A stretch of 29,899 nt of DNA from CAZLAK01 sp964557545 (GTDB lineage Bacteria; Bacillota; Desulfotomaculia; Desulfotomaculales; Pelotomaculaceae): assembly GCA_964557545.1 (NCBI GenBank), contig CAZLAK010000023.1:1-29899 (forward strand). Reading direction: 5' to 3'. This document shows positions 15,893-22,809 of this stretch, one piece after another (the first letter of the stretch is position 1; each line of letters starts with the position of its first letter). Made by a program: the position numbers and the translations under genes. The notes beneath the pieces were generated by a model. It did no database searches, had not been told where the DNA came from, and saw only the letters and a list, made by a program, of their open reading frames with translations.

Positions 15893-16777
15893 TTACTTGC
15901 GTACCACATTTCCGTCCTTATCGCGAACAATCTTCATTTCTATTTCGGGGATATAACCCAGCTGGGGCACTACGGTCTTCTGCACCTCATCGGACATAAG
16001 GTAATCCAGGAATGCTTTTACCGCTCCTTGTGGTGTTCCCTTAGTGTAGCAGTGCATGTAGGCCCAGACCGGGTATTTTCCTTCCACGATGTTTTCTTTG
16101 GTAGGAGCCACCCCGTCAATGCTCAATGCCCTTACGCTTCCGTCGAGGTAAGAGAGGGCAAGGTAGCCAATGGCGCCCGGGGTCTCTTTGATAATCTTGC
16201 GCACGTTGCCTGAGGAATCTTCTTCAATTCCTGCCGCTTCTTCCGCTCCGCCCAGGGCGTACTTCTTAAAGGTTGCCCGCGTGCCGGAGGCCTTTGACCT
16301 GTTAACCAGGACTACTTTCTGGTCCGGGCCGCCCACTTCTTTCCAGTTGGTGATCTGGCCGGTAAAGATGTCAACCAGCTGCTGGCGGGTGAGGTTTTCT
16401 ACACCCAGTGCCGGGCTGACTACTGCCGCCATGCCGGCCACGCATATCTTGTGGTCTGCCAGTTGTGAGGCGTCTATCCCGCCCTTTTCCTCAGCAAAAA
16501 TATCTGAGTTGCCGATATCGGCGGCACCCTGCGCCACCTGGGTCAGTCCCGTGCCGCTGCCGCCTCCCTGAACGACCACTTTAACACCGGGGTGCTTGGC
16601 CATGAACTGGGAAGCCGCCTGCTCAACCAGCGGCTGCATGGCCGTTGAACCCACCGCCACTACGTTACCCGTCAGCGCCTCGCCCGAACCGCTTTTGCCG
16701 CCGCACCCGGCAAACACCAAGGGAACTGCCAGCAGCAAGAACAGCGCAAGCACTAAGACAGCCGGCCTTTTAAACAT
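15893..16777 (-). CDS. pstS: Phosphate-binding lipoprotein PstS
   Basis: Extracellular phosphate receptor tethered to the membrane, 294 residues. The first 24 residues are a lipoprotein signal (AVLVLALFLLLAVPLVFAGC) with the lipobox cysteine at position 25, followed by a Gly/Ser linker. The ligand site is typical of the family: VAVGSTAMQPLVE, VVQGGGSGTGLTQVAQGAADIG, and NRSKASGTRATFKKYAL, whose Ser/Arg/Thr residues bind phosphate. The ATG at 16777 has AGGAGA 8 bases upstream. It is first in the pstSCA unit, with Pho-box-like repeats upstream, so it is probably induced by phosphate shortage. Confidence 0.96.
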   Translation of the reverse strand: MFKRPAVLVLALFLLLAVPLVFAGCGGKSGSGEALTGNVVAVGSTAMQPLVEQAASQFMAKHPGVKVVVQGGGSGTGLTQVAQGAADIGNSDIFAEEKGGIDASQLADHKICVAGMAAVVSPALGVENLTRQQLVDIFTGQITNWKEVGGPDQKVVLVNRSKASGTRATFKKYALGGAEEAAGIEEDSSGNVRKIIKETPGAIGYLALSYLDGSVRALSIDGVAPTKENIVEGKYPVWAYMHCYTKGTPQGAVKAFLDYLMSDEVQKTVVPQLGYIPEIEMKIVRDKDGNVVRK

Positions 16778-16813
16778 GGAGCACTCTCCTTTAAAAAGTA
16801 TTTTTCTCTTGTA

Positions 16814-16856
16814 ATTTTAAAATGTTATTTTTAAGAGAACGTTATCCGCGTGTTAA
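16814..16856 (-). promoter_or_regulatory. Pho-box-like repeats and pstS promoter
   Basis: Three hexamers, TTAACA (16856-16851), ATAACG (16845-16840) and TTAAAA (16834-16829), recur at exactly 11-base steps, as in Bacillus PhoP-binding sites (TT-A-A-C-A type). A -10-like TAAAAT (16819-16814) follows. PhoP control of pstS is inferred; no phoP gene is in view. Confidence 0.55.
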
Positions 16857-16866
16857 ATTTACGTAA

Positions 16867-16933
16867 AATTTTTTGTCATAAGACAAAAAAGGCCGTGCCG
16901 ACACCCTGGTTTCGTGCAGCACAGCCCTTTTTA
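16867..16933 (-). terminator. Terminator after yhhQ, with a second small hairpin
   Basis: GGCTGTGC (16926-16919) pairs with GCACGGCC (16898-16891), with one G-U pair, and six T follow. Directly after it TTTTGTC and GACAAAA make a further 7-bp hairpin (16870-16887). The A-run on the far side lets it work in both directions. Confidence 0.8.
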
Positions 16934-17012
16934 TTTTGTCTTTATTGGTATTATAATTATAACTGGTATTATAATTTTATAATTATTATATTTAAGTATA
17001 AAACCTTAATTA

Positions 17013-17723
17013 TCAAACATTTTTTAACTTAAGGTTTTCATCACTGTACCTTAAATCCAGCCCAAACGGATTGTACTTAACCCCGTAGTCGTAGACGTCT
17101 AGCTTTTCGCGCTGTTTAAGCCAGCCCGCCGCCGCGTAAGTAAGCGGCGTGGCCAGCACTTCGTAAACAACTTTAAAGAGGTACTGGGCTAAAATCATAT
17201 TGTATAGCACGCCGCCGGGAACCGTACCGGCGAAGACAATAGTTATGAATATCAAGGTGTCCACACCTTCGCCGACAACGGTGGAAGAGATGGTCCTAAG
17301 CCACAGGTGTTTTCCGCGTGTAGCTATTTTGAGGACGGAAAGAGTAACAGAATTGCAGAACTCTCCGCAGAAATAGCCAAGTACGGAAGCGAATACCACC
17401 TTGGGAGTAATTCCCAAGACCTGCGCATAAGCTCCCTGGTGGGGCCAAAAACCGGGGTAGGGCAGGGCGAGCACCAAGAGAAAAACTGCCGCCATGAAAA
17501 CGTTGGCCAACAGCCCCGCCCAAATGACCAGCCTCGACCCTTTGAAGCCGTAAACTTCGGTAAGTATGTCCCCAAAAATATAGGTCACCGGAAAAAGCAC
17601 CACGGCGGCAGGCAGAACGATGCCGCCAAAAGTGATCAGCTTGCCGGCTACAATGTTGGAAAGCAGCAGAAAAACAACAAATGCCACTCCGATCACAAAG
17701 TATCTCGGCGTTACTATAACCAA
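17013..17723 (-). CDS. yhhQ: Queuosine precursor transporter (VUT family)
   Basis: Polytopic membrane protein of 236 residues in the COG1738/YhhQ family, which imports the 7-deazaguanine precursors preQ0/preQ1 for tRNA queuosine. The six predicted segments carry the family signatures: VLFPVTYIFGDILTEVYG, YFCGEFCNSVTLSVLK, STVVGEGVDTLIFITIVF and VLATPLTYAAAGWLK. The start is TTG at 17723, with AGGAGG 8 bases upstream. It lies 22 bases after an unrecognised gene (17746-18531), so the two are probably co-transcribed; a terminator follows. No preQ1 riboswitch is visible, and no queuosine biosynthesis gene is in the window, so function as a salvage importer rests on family membership. Confidence 0.92.
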   Translation of the reverse strand: MVIVTPRYFVIGVAFVVFLLLSNIVAGKLITFGGIVLPAAVVLFPVTYIFGDILTEVYGFKGSRLVIWAGLLANVFMAAVFLLVLALPYPGFWPHQGAYAQVLGITPKVVFASVLGYFCGEFCNSVTLSVLKIATRGKHLWLRTISSTVVGEGVDTLIFITIVFAGTVPGGVLYNMILAQYLFKVVYEVLATPLTYAAAGWLKQREKLDVYDYGVKYNPFGLDLRYSDENLKLKNV

Positions 17724-17745
17724 TGACTAAACCTCCTAATTCAAA

Positions 17746-18531
17746 TCAAAATAGTTTTATCAAAAACTTTATGGGGCTTGGGAAAAAATCCTCCATAGTC
17801 AAGCCTTCCCAAAAAACGTCCACATCCTTGGGCAATAGTCCGGCAAAGTCCCGAGCATCAGTAGAAAAAAGTTTTTCTTCCGGTATACAGATAAACCACA
17901 CTCCCGCCTCCCTGAGCATTTTTTCCTTGATCAGCAATTCCTTGGTCTTACAAAAACTATCTCTGCAGGTTATGTCAACAGCTACCAGCCTTTTACCTGT
18001 CCAAAAAGCAAAGTCCGCTTTAAATGTTTTAAAAATTCCTGGCCCTTCACCGACCAGACCGCCTGCAGGCGGTTCTGAAGCGCCAATGTGAGCCTGGGGC
18101 AAAGGAAGCAATGCATAAAAGCACCACTCAAAGCGGTTTTTGGGCACCGGCAGTCCAGCCGCTTCAGTCCCGACCTCCCCGGCTGCCTCCGGTGTTACCT
18201 GCTCCTCCACTTTTTCAAAGTACAGGTCTAAAAACCGCCTTTGGGCTTTAGTCTGCAGGCCGCACTTTTCCTTTAAGCAATCCCGTATGTAAACCAAAGC
18301 TTCTCTGGGGCTGTCTATCAAAATCAAAGTTTCTACTGTTTCGGGGAAAATATCACCGATATTGTTCAGCCGTAAGGGTTTGCGGGCGGTCTTTTTTATA
18401 CAGACACAAGGTAATTCGCCTTTTAAGTATAAAGCGTCAACCGCAATTCCAGCAACCGATATTTTTCCAGCATCCCACTCGGAACTCCCAAAGGGAATTA
18501 TCAAGTAATCGTCTATTTTTATTTTAACCAT
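17746..18531 (-). CDS. Unrecognised protein, possible degenerate PD-(D/E)XK fold
   Basis: A 261-residue soluble protein that I cannot assign. The N-terminal 100 residues are mixed alpha/beta (YLIIPFGSSEWDAG, LILIDSPREALVYIRDCL). A helix (KAQRRFLDLYFEKVEEQV) and a Pro/Gly/Ala-rich link follow. The C-terminal part, FKADFAFWTGKRLVAVDITC then KEKMLREAGVWFICIPEEKL, has the layout of the restriction-endonuclease-like fold: an Asp strand, a second acidic strand, then a helix and a hydrophobic strand. The catalytic Lys two residues after the second acid is absent, so it may be inactive or not a nuclease. The ATG at 18531 has AAGGAG 10 bases upstream. It precedes yhhQ by 22 bases. Confidence 0.75.
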   Translation of the reverse strand: MVKIKIDDYLIIPFGSSEWDAGKISVAGIAVDALYLKGELPCVCIKKTARKPLRLNNIGDIFPETVETLILIDSPREALVYIRDCLKEKCGLQTKAQRRFLDLYFEKVEEQVTPEAAGEVGTEAAGLPVPKNRFEWCFYALLPLPQAHIGASEPPAGGLVGEGPGIFKTFKADFAFWTGKRLVAVDITCRDSFCKTKELLIKEKMLREAGVWFICIPEEKLFSTDARDFAGLLPKDVDVFWEGLTMEDFFPSPIKFLIKLF

Positions 18532-18556
18532 CCCACACAAACTCCTTCCAAGGGAA

Positions 18557-18608
18557 TAAAAAAGGCCGCACCGGACTGCTAACAGCAGGGCGTGGCACGG
18601 CCCTTTTT
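18557..18608 (-). terminator. Terminator after superoxide reductase
   Basis: The outer arms AAAAAGGGCCG and CGGCCTTTTTT pair on the minus strand, with an inner CTGCT/AGCAG stem; the T-run ends at 18559. The A-rich outer side suggests two-way action. It resembles the terminator at 16885-16933. Confidence 0.82.
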
Positions 18609-18632
18609 GGTTTTAACCTTCTAAAACTACGG

Positions 18633-19019
18633 CTACCCTTTGTTTGACCACAGGCCGTGAAGGTTGCAGTAACTGCGGAAAGTGGCATTTTCTGAACCCC
18701 AAGCCGGCATGAAATCAGCTGCTGGCGCTGAGCCTGGGTTTAAAAACACCCGGCAGATCTTGTCTTTGGCCCATACTTCTATCCATTCAATGTAATGTTT
18801 TTCTTCCATGGGGTGCTCAACGCTGCCCACTTTAACCCTTACTTTATCCCCCACCGCTTCTCCTACGGGAACGTGCTTTTCTGCAGAAGCGTCCACGGTG
18901 TTTTCCTTCAAAAGGTCCATAGGCTTTCCGCAGCACACCAGCTGACCCCTGCCGGCGTGCAAAACTTCAACAATATTGCCGCATATACCGCACTTGTAAA
19001 CCTGGGCAAGTTCTGTCAA
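18633..19019 (-). CDS. dfx: Desulfoferrodoxin (2Fe superoxide reductase)
   Basis: Cytoplasmic enzyme that reduces superoxide to peroxide without making oxygen, typical of strict anaerobes; 128 residues. The N-terminal desulforedoxin domain has four cysteines for centre I (YKCGICGN, Cys10 and Cys13; LVCCGKP, Cys29 and Cys30). The neelaredoxin-like catalytic domain supplies centre II: the Glu-Lys-His of AEKHVPV, the two histidines of VEHPMEEKHYIEW, and the Cys and His of SYCNLHGLW. The preferred start is TTG at 19019, with GGGGGGC 7 bases upstream and the usual first residues TELAQVYKC; the ATG at 19034 lacks a ribosome site. It follows the ferritin-like gene by 41 bases, so the two probably act together. 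Confidence 0.95.
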   Translation of the reverse strand: MTELAQVYKCGICGNIVEVLHAGRGQLVCCGKPMDLLKENTVDASAEKHVPVGEAVGDKVRVKVGSVEHPMEEKHYIEWIEVWAKDKICRVFLNPGSAPAADFMPAWGSENATFRSYCNLHGLWSNKG

Positions 19020-19060
19020 TATATCGCCCCCCATCTAAATTTCTTAGGACATTGTGATTT

Positions 19061-19588
19061 TTACTGTCTTTCAGAGTCCCACGTCTTTTGCGAGGCGTAA
19101 AAATCCTCACCGCTTTGAGTAATGTTTTTCTTTAAAAGCAAGAGTTTTCCGATGTGCCTGTTCTCTTCTTCAATAATCTCGTCAACAGTGGACTGTTCTT
19201 CGACGGGCATGATTTTCTTCAGCTGGAGGTAGAAAATAATTGAATCTTTTTCTGCACCCAACGCTATATCTATAGCTCCTACCACATTCCCCGCCTTTTT
19301 GAGGATCTCGTCCACGTCTATATTCTTGGTGAAAACACTGCTGTCGACCAGCTGCTGCATGTACTCTTCGTATTCGTCTTCATAACTTTCCGGAATCTCG
19401 TACCCCTCGAATTTCGAGCACAGCTTTTCAAAAAACTGGTAGTGCTCTTTTTCTTCGCTGGTCATAAAGGCAAAGAGTGTTTTGGCCTCTTCATCCTCCG
19501 CTTTTTCCGCCAAAGTACTGTAAAAAATAATACCATTATTTTCGATCAGCATGGCTATACGCGCAATTTCACTCGGTCTGAACAGCAT
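19061..19588 (-). CDS. Ferritin-like di-iron protein (rubrerythrin-related)
   Basis: A 175-residue four-helix-bundle protein with two E...ExxH-type metal half-sites: the first helices carry NNGIIFYSTLAEKAED and SEEKEHYQFFEKL, the later ones GAEKDSIIFYLQL and IIEEENRHIGKLL. This is the rubrerythrin/ferritin-like layout without the C-terminal rubredoxin domain. An acidic, tyrosine-rich insert (YEDEYEEYMQQ) lies in the middle. The likely role is peroxide reduction or iron handling, pairing with the superoxide reductase next door, which makes peroxide. The ATG at 19588 has GGAGGT 8 bases upstream; an earlier in-frame ATG at 19603 overlaps that site. The 150-base upstream gap to cysK is extremely AT-rich and may hold the promoter. 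Confidence 0.85.
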   Translation of the reverse strand: MLFRPSEIARIAMLIENNGIIFYSTLAEKAEDEEAKTLFAFMTSEEKEHYQFFEKLCSKFEGYEIPESYEDEYEEYMQQLVDSSVFTKNIDVDEILKKAGNVVGAIDIALGAEKDSIIFYLQLKKIMPVEEQSTVDEIIEEENRHIGKLLLLKKNITQSGEDFYASQKTWDSERQ

Positions 19589-19740
19589 AGGCACAACCTC
19601 CATTAATGATTAGTTCTTGCAGTTTATTTCTTCTACAAAAAACAAAAATATCCTCTAAAATTTTCATAAAAATCATAAAAATCTTTAAATTTTTTATTTT
19701 AAAAATTTTGAAAATAAAGTACCGTATAACGGCAGGTAAT

Positions 19741-20649
19741 TCAAGGGGAGCACTTGGCGCAGATTGAGCGGAACAAGGTTGTGCTGAGGTAGCGCTCGCC
19801 GCGGTCGGGCAAGATTGCCACAATAACTCCCGAATCCATCCGGCGCGTAAGGCGAAGCGCCGCCGCCACAGCCGCGCCGCTGGACATGCCGGCAAAAATC
19901 CCCTCCTTGGTAGCGAGCAGCCTGGCCGTTTCAAAAGCCTCGTCGTCCTCGATGACTATCTTTTCGTCTAGGAGTTCAGGGCGGTACACCTTCGGGACCA
20001 TAGCCTCTTCCATGTTCTTCAGCCCCTGAATGGCGTGGCCCTTCACCGGCTCGACTCCGACGATCCTTATATCCGGTTTTTTCTCCTTTAGATATCGTCC
20101 TGCACCCATCAGTGTGCCGGTTGTGCCCATGCCGGCAACAAAAACGTCAATGTTCCCGCCCGTCTGGAACAGAATTTCCGGCCCTGTAGTCTCGTAGTGG
20201 GACAGCGGGTTATTTTCGTTTTCAAACTGGTTGGGCATATAATACTTTTCCGGCTCCCGGCTGATGATCTCGTAAGCCTTTCTTATCGCGCCGTCAGTTC
20301 CTTCCTCGGCCGGGGTCAAAACTACCTCCGCCCCAAAGGCCTCCAGGATACGGCTCCTTTCCGAACTGACGCAGCTGGGCATTACCAGCTTGACCCGGTA
20401 ACCTTTTGCCGCGCCGATCATGGCCAGCGCTATGCCGGTATTCCCGGAGGTCGGCTCGAGGATAATCTTGCCTTTGACCAGTTCTCCGGACTCCTCCGCT
20501 TTTTTAATCATGTAATAAGCCGGGCGGTCTTTTGAAGAACCGCCGGGATTGCTCCCTTCCAGCTTGACTAAGATTTTTACTTTTGGGTTGCCGTTTAAGT
20601 TTTTTAATTCAACCAGCGGTGTATTGCCAATTGCGCTCAGCAAGTCCAC
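19741..20649 (-). CDS. cysK: Cysteine synthase
   Basis: PLP enzyme of the beta family, 302 residues, joining sulfide to O-acetylserine (or O-phosphoserine) to form cysteine. The N-terminus SAIGNTPLVEL, the PLP-lysine motif NPGGSSKDRPA, the substrate loop PTSGNTGIALA, the phosphate-binding GMGTTGTLMG and the GMSSGAAVAAAL motif are all present. The SSKDRPA variant resembles CysM-type enzymes more than the SVKDRIA of classical CysK, so the acyl donor is open. The tail ends in a CAKCSP pair of cysteines. The start is GTG at 20649, with GGAGG 9 bases upstream. The 138-base gap back to the ssrA terminator has an ACAGCA/TGCTGT hairpin but no T-box or SAM riboswitch consensus. Confidence 0.94.
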   Translation of the reverse strand: MDLLSAIGNTPLVELKNLNGNPKVKILVKLEGSNPGGSSKDRPAYYMIKKAEESGELVKGKIILEPTSGNTGIALAMIGAAKGYRVKLVMPSCVSSERSRILEAFGAEVVLTPAEEGTDGAIRKAYEIISREPEKYYMPNQFENENNPLSHYETTGPEILFQTGGNIDVFVAGMGTTGTLMGAGRYLKEKKPDIRIVGVEPVKGHAIQGLKNMEEAMVPKVYRPELLDEKIVIEDDEAFETARLLATKEGIFAGMSSGAAVAAALRLTRRMDSGVIVAILPDRGERYLSTTLFRSICAKCSP

Positions 20650-20787
20650 AGATCGATTCCTCCAAAAAGATTTGTTTACAGCATTATTATTTGCTGTCCG
20701 GAACCCATCTTCCTGCTCCCGCTAAAACATTATCTTTAATCCGGAGCGCAATCCCGGCTTTATAGCCCAAAACTCTTTATTTATTTA

Positions 20788-20822
20788 CCCAAAAAAATAG
20801 AAGTGACCCTAAAGGTCACTTT
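20788..20822 (-). terminator. Terminator of tmRNA gene
   Basis: AAGTGACC/GGTCACTT makes an 8-bp stem (20822-20801) with a loop of about 5 bases, followed by CTA and seven T on the minus strand. Confidence 0.88.
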
Positions 20823-20831
20823 GGTTACTGA

Positions 20832-21186
20832 TGGTGGAGGCGGGGGGAATCGAACCCACCGTCCGGAAGAACGACCACAGGAGCTTCTCCGGGCGCAGGC
20901 TGTGATTTGGCTTTGCGCCAAAGGACGCCCACAGCCAGGCTCCCCTTGGGCTATCTCGATAGATCTCGCTTGTGCCCTCCGAGAATTGGGCGCAAGCCAG
21001 CCCGTTAGCATGACCCCCTAGCCCGGGCCACGGGCCCAGCGCGGGTAGGAGGTTAGCCGCTGATTAAGCAGCTAAAGCGTATTGTTGTTTGTTGGCACTT
21101 ATTGTTTTCCCACCGTTTTACGGGCAGATGGAACCCCGGCCCGCTTCTCCTGCCACCGCTTCCCCCGTCGAACCCATTACGCCCCC
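20832..21186 (-). ncRNA. ssrA: Transfer-messenger RNA (tmRNA)
   Basis: Rescues stalled ribosomes with SmpB and tags the unfinished peptide for proteolysis. The 355-nt RNA begins GGGGGCGTAATGGGTTCGAC and ends GGTTCGATTCCCCCCGCC then TCCACCA; the 7-bp acceptor stem (GGGGGCG with CGCCTCC) closes, and CCA is encoded. The T-arm GGGTTCGATTCCC is present. The reading frame at 21096-21064 gives the tag ANKQQYALAA and stop TAA, preceded by the usual AATAAGT-type context, and ends in the ALAA degron. Pseudoknot-forming GC-rich segments follow. It lies 33 bases downstream of smpB, as in many Firmicutes. Confidence 0.97.
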
Positions 21187-21219
21187 TTGAAAAATTATTT
21201 GCCCGACCGCCCAAAACCG

Positions 21220-21708
21220 CTACATATTCCGGCGCACCCGCTCTTTTACTGCCCGGTCGATCTCGCGCCTGGCATCCCTTTCGGCGATATCTTCGCGGCG
21301 GTCGTAAACCTTCTTGCCCCTGGCCAGGGCCAGTTCCACCTTCGCCAGCCCGCCTTTAAAGTAAACCTTCAGCGGAACCAGCGCCAGCCCCTTTTCCCTG
21401 GTCTTGCCCCAAAGGCGCAGGATCTCACCTTTGTGCATGAGAAGCCGCCGCACCCGCTTGGGCTCGTGGTTAAAACGGTTGCCCTGCTCGTAGGGGCTTA
21501 TATGCATATTATAAAGCATAAGTTCGCCGCTTTCAACCCGGGCAAAGCTGTCCTGCAGGCTGGCCCGGCCGGCGCGCAGCGATTTTACTTCCGTGCCTTT
21601 TAAGGCAATTCCTGCCTCGTACGTTTCAATAATGTGGTAGTCGTGCCTTGCCCTCCTGTTTTCACAGACCACTTTTATTTTACTGTTTTTTGCACCAGTG
21701 CCGGTCAT
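21220..21708 (-). CDS. smpB: SsrA-binding protein SmpB
   Basis: Small beta-barrel RNA-binding protein, about 162 residues, which carries tmRNA to stalled ribosomes and mimics part of the tRNA anticodon arm. Signatures include ENRRARHDYHIIETYEAGI, LKGTEVKSLRAGRASLQDSF, YNMHISPYEQGN and the MHKGEI stretch; the basic C-terminal tail KKVYDRREDIAERDARREI enters the mRNA channel. The ATG at 21708 is preferred by family length, but its ribosome site is poor; an in-frame TTG at 21717 with GGAAGG close by is possible. Its RNA partner ssrA lies immediately downstream. The ribonuclease gene rnr that commonly precedes smpB in this group is not here. Confidence 0.97.
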   Translation of the reverse strand: MTGTGAKNSKIKVVCENRRARHDYHIIETYEAGIALKGTEVKSLRAGRASLQDSFARVESGELMLYNMHISPYEQGNRFNHEPKRVRRLLMHKGEILRLWGKTREKGLALVPLKVYFKGGLAKVELALARGKKVYDRREDIAERDARREIDRAVKERVRRNM

Positions 21709-21742
21709 AGGCCCCAAGCCGCCTTCCCGTAAATTTTAAAAA

Positions 21743-22303
21743 CTAAAGCCCCAGTTCGCCTGCTATCCCCTTCATGGCCTCTAAACCCATACGCATGAAC
21801 TCCTCTAAGGAAAGGCCCATTTCCTCACAGGCCATCATTGTTTCCCTGCTGGCGCCACGGGCAAAGGATTTCTCTTTAAAACGGTTTTGCAGAAAATCAA
21901 CATCAACAGCGGCCAGTTTTTTCTCCGGCCGGATGAGTGCCGCCGCCACGATGAATCCGGTCAGGGGATCAGTGGCGTACAGCGCTTTGTCCAAGAGAGA
22001 GAGGCGCGGCAGCCCGTGGCGGGAATTGTGCGCTTTTACGGCATAGACCACTTCTCTAGGCAAGCCGGCTTCTTCCAGCACGCGTGCCCCCTCTAGGCTG
22101 TGCCTCTCGGGTTCATCCTTTGTCCAGTCGTAGTCGATATCGTGCAGCAGACCCGCTATGCCCCACAATTCTTCATCTTCGCCAAAATGCCTGGCCAGTC
22201 GGCGCATTACTGCTTCCACAGCCAGTGAATGGTTAAAAAGGTTTTTATTAGTGAGGTTTTTCTTTAAAAGCACAAGGGCCCAATCTCTGTCCAGCTTACT
22301 CAT
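21743..22303 (-). CDS. HD-domain hydrolase of unknown substrate
   Basis: Soluble 186-residue protein with an HD metal-dependent phosphohydrolase domain: His25 (NHSLAVE), the HD pair His54-Asp55 (LLHDIDYDW), His68 (ERHSLEG) and His92 (KAHNSRHG) are in the expected order, with ATDPLTGFIVAAALIRP after them. This matches small HDIG-type proteins often described as predicted hydrolases. The substrate may be a nucleotide or phosphate ester; nothing in the sequence settles it. The ATG at 22303 overlaps the end of the upstream thioesterase gene by 8 bases (ATGAGTAA), with AAAGGGG just before it, so translation is probably coupled. smpB follows after 34 bases. Confidence 0.85.
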   Translation of the reverse strand: MSKLDRDWALVLLKKNLTNKNLFNHSLAVEAVMRRLARHFGEDEELWGIAGLLHDIDYDWTKDEPERHSLEGARVLEEAGLPREVVYAVKAHNSRHGLPRLSLLDKALYATDPLTGFIVAAALIRPEKKLAAVDVDFLQNRFKEKSFARGASRETMMACEEMGLSLEEFMRMGLEAMKGIAGELGL

Positions 22304-22724
22304 CCCCTTTGCTCACACTCTGCGGTTTAACCACAAGGAACTTGGACCTGGCTTTGGCCGCTACTCTTCCGTCCGGCAGCAAAATTTGCGCCGACATTTC
22401 AATAAGGCGCCCTCTTTGGGAGATCATCCTGCCTTCAATGGTCAGCTCTTCCCCCACCGGCACGGCGTGACTGAAACGGATAGTCATTTCTGCCGTCATA
22501 GTCTTCAGACCGTTCTGCCACAGCCACTGGGCCATTGCCTCATCCAACACGGTAGCCACCAGACCGCCGTGCATCACACCGTTCCAACCTTGATGTTCGG
22601 GCCTGGCCACAAAGCGCGCCCGGCAGACCTCCCCTTCCATTTTAAAGGCCAGTTTAAGACCAATGGAGTTGTGCGGGCTGCAGGCAAAGCACATGTTTAC
22701 AGCTTGCGAGCTTTTTTCACTCAA
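22296..22724 (-). CDS. PaaI-type hotdog-fold thioesterase
   Basis: Single hotdog-domain protein of 142 residues of the PaaI/YbgC-like thioesterase group, which hydrolyse acyl- or aryl-CoA thioesters as tetramers. The family block EHQGWNGVMHGGLVATVLDE (about 43-62) holds the HGG motif and the catalytic acid; MTIRFSHAVPVGEELTIEG is the following strand pair. The N-terminal CFACSPHNSIGLKL is typical of the CFGCGPDNPIGL form. The start is TTG at 22724 with a GGGTGG site 7 bases upstream. It overlaps the HD-domain gene by 8 bases and follows secG. The fatty acyl-CoA ligase at 23133 is a close neighbour, so acyl-CoA turnover is possible, but the substrate is unknown. Confidence 0.88.
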   Translation of the reverse strand: MSEKSSQAVNMCFACSPHNSIGLKLAFKMEGEVCRARFVARPEHQGWNGVMHGGLVATVLDEAMAQWLWQNGLKTMTAEMTIRFSHAVPVGEELTIEGRMISQRGRLIEMSAQILLPDGRVAAKARSKFLVVKPQSVSKGDE

Positions 22725-22756
22725 CTTGTACCACCCGACCTAAACAGAGTGATAAG

Positions 22757-22778
22757 TAAAATGCCGGGAAAGCCCGGC
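22757..22778 (-). terminator. Terminator after secG
   Basis: GCCGGG (22778-22773) pairs with CCCGGC (22768-22763) around a four-base loop, followed by ATTTTAC. It lies 32 bases after the secG stop codon; the T-run is short, so some read-through to the thioesterase gene is possible. Confidence 0.7.
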
Positions 22779-22809
22779 GTTTAAAATCTTTATTGGAAAA
22801 AATCTTTAA

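Noticed and set aside
17724..18632. preQ1 riboswitch controlling yhhQ
   Set aside because: yhhQ has only a 22-base gap upstream, and no preQ1 consensus was seen before the first gene of the unit.
20781..21021. Reading frames on both strands near cysK
   Set aside because: They lie within tmRNA, whose sequence and structure explain the region.
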